Shown piece after piece: positions 22,315-22,849 of a DNA stretch of 22,849 nucleotides. The position numbers and the translations under genes are program-made. The stretch lies in IMG/VR virus record IMGVR_UViG_3300029263_001050, positions 1-22,849 of that record; one strand, 5' to 3'. How positions within the stretch are numbered: position 1 is the stretch's first letter; each line of letters opens with the position of its first letter. Source of the DNA: a virus. Under the pieces are notes generated by a model. That model ran no database searches. It was given only the letters and a program-made list of their open reading frames with translations, and was not told the origin of the DNA.

Positions 22315-22849
22315 ATGAGCAAATTTACAGATTATTTCCCAGCGAGTGCCAGTGGTGGTGGTAGTGGTGGTGGGATTCTCAAACAACACATAATAACATC
22401 CTCAGGAACCATAGATTTAACCACACTAGGAATAGCTGACGGAGCCCTTATCCAACTATTTTTAGTAGGTGGTGGTGAAGGCGCTGGTAATGCCAAAGCA
22501 GGGAGGGGAGGTAACGTTTTGATTAGATCAACAACAATAGGAACCGCTGGAACAGCTACTGTAACCATTGGGGCTGGTGGACTAGCTGTAGGTTTTAATC
22601 CAAATCCCGGTGGTGCCACAACCATATCAGGGGGTGGTATATCTCCATCTTTGTCCTCAAATTCTACAGGTACAACCCCAGGAGGTGCATTTGGAACCTA
22701 TGGAACTGCTGGAGCTACTTCTGGTAATAATGCTGGATTTGGTCAAGGTGGGGGAGGAGGTTCAAATTTGGATGGCCCTACTAATTCAGGTAACGGAGGA
22801 GCCGCTATTGGTTCAAACGGAGGTGGTGGTGAAGGCGCTGGTAATGCCA
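22315..22849 (+). CDS. Glycine-rich adhesin with FPA-type anchor, 3'-truncated (B3)
   Basis: At least 178 residues, open to the window end. It begins MSKFTDYFPA, a variant of the anchor peptide (F-[ST]-[QD]-[FY]-FPA), followed by a Ser/Gly linker. The body is typical of glycine-rich phage adhesin domains (Gly_rich_2-like, as in T-even fibre-tip proteins): a lead-in HIITSSGTIDLTTLG strand, then LFLVGGGEGAGNAKAGRGG, TVTIGAGG, and long Gly runs (GQGGGGGS, SNGGGGEG). Such loops are hypervariable receptor contacts in known phages. The DNA is richer in G than its neighbours. No start motif or Shine-Dalgarno precedes it; the upstream gap is AT-rich (taataataataaaaataaaa). Confidence 0.75.
   Translation, partial: MSKFTDYFPASASGGGSGGGILKQHIITSSGTIDLTTLGIADGALIQLFLVGGGEGAGNAKAGRGGNVLIRSTTIGTAGTATVTIGAGGLAVGFNPNPGGATTISGGGISPSLSSNSTGTTPGGAFGTYGTAGATSGNNAGFGQGGGGGSNLDGPTNSGNGGAAIGSNGGGGEGAGNA
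22467..22495 (+). repeat. 29-bp exact direct repeat, copy 1 (copy 2 at 22821-22849)
   Basis: The 29 bp at 22467-22495 are identical to 22821-22849, the last 29 bases of the window. Both copies lie in the same reading frame and encode GGGEGAGNA. The separation is 354 bp, exactly 118 codons. Confidence 0.95.
22821..22849 (+). repeat. 29-bp exact direct repeat, copy 2, at the window end
   Basis: Identical to 22467-22495. The sequence stops exactly at the end of the matching stretch that can be seen, so the true length of the repeat is unknown. It could be a real gly-loop duplication or an assembly stop at a repeat. Confidence 0.9.

Noticed and set aside
22332-22625. Minus-strand Pro-rich open frame of 97 codons
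   Set aside because: Proline runs are the complement of the glycine codons of the B3 adhesin.
19325-22849. Possible diversity-generating retroelement acting on the B adhesins
   Set aside because: No reverse transcriptase or template repeat is visible. Differences between joint repeats are few and not confined to adenines, and the B bodies differ completely rather than at scattered codons.

Overview
This window looks like a late structural region of a T4-type (contractile-tail) bacteriophage, probably marine or freshwater and with an AT-rich genome. All genes lie on the + strand and are packed with 1-13 nt overlaps or very short gaps. No tRNA, rRNA, CRISPR array, insertion sequence or metabolic gene is visible. 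Start codons lack Shine-Dalgarno sequences and are usually preceded by A-rich DNA. That fits a Bacteroidota host, but it is an inference and not proof.

Region 1 (1-12198) is the baseplate block. It begins with the 3' end of a gene entering from outside the window. A recurrent TATTTATAAT motif follows, then eight packed genes: a small helical protein, a gp25-like wedge protein, a gp6/J-like wedge protein, a DNRLRE-like beta-rich protein, a small coiled-coil protein, a large gpI-like protein with a lectin-like (LamG) C-terminus, its apparent continuation in the -1 frame, and a 688-residue structural protein.

Region 2 (12229-15046) starts with another motif copy and holds a conserved 222-residue structural protein of unknown role and two paralogous proteins (348 and 364 residues) that share a C-terminal module. 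Region 3 (15083-17941) is a single 952-residue fibre. It is made of hexapeptide repeats (consensus LTASYA), three copies of a fibre beta domain, a DUF2190-like domain and a cupredoxin domain with a complete set of copper ligands.

Region 4 (17961-22849) is the most unusual part: an array of host-recognition cassettes. Three protein classes alternate. A is a YadA-head-like stalk ending in a GDSI/NG-IMG domain. B is an adhesin with a short FPA anchor peptide, a Gly/Ser linker and an unrelated distal domain. C is a small tail-assembly chaperone of the Phage_tail_APC type. The order is A0-A1-B1-C1-A2-B2-C2-B3. Motif copies sit in front of A0, B1 and B2, so the probable transcription units are [A0 A1], [B1 C1 A2] and [B2 C2 B3...]. 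The A-to-B joint is a 96-bp near-identical repeat, best conserved in its non-coding part, as expected of a recombination joint for swapping tips. The last gene runs off the window and ends in an exact 29-bp copy of an internal sequence, which may mark an assembly break.

Together these genes would build the baseplate, attach fibres to it and supply several alternative or combined receptor-binding tips, each with its own chaperone. No gap over about 60 nt lacks a gene.
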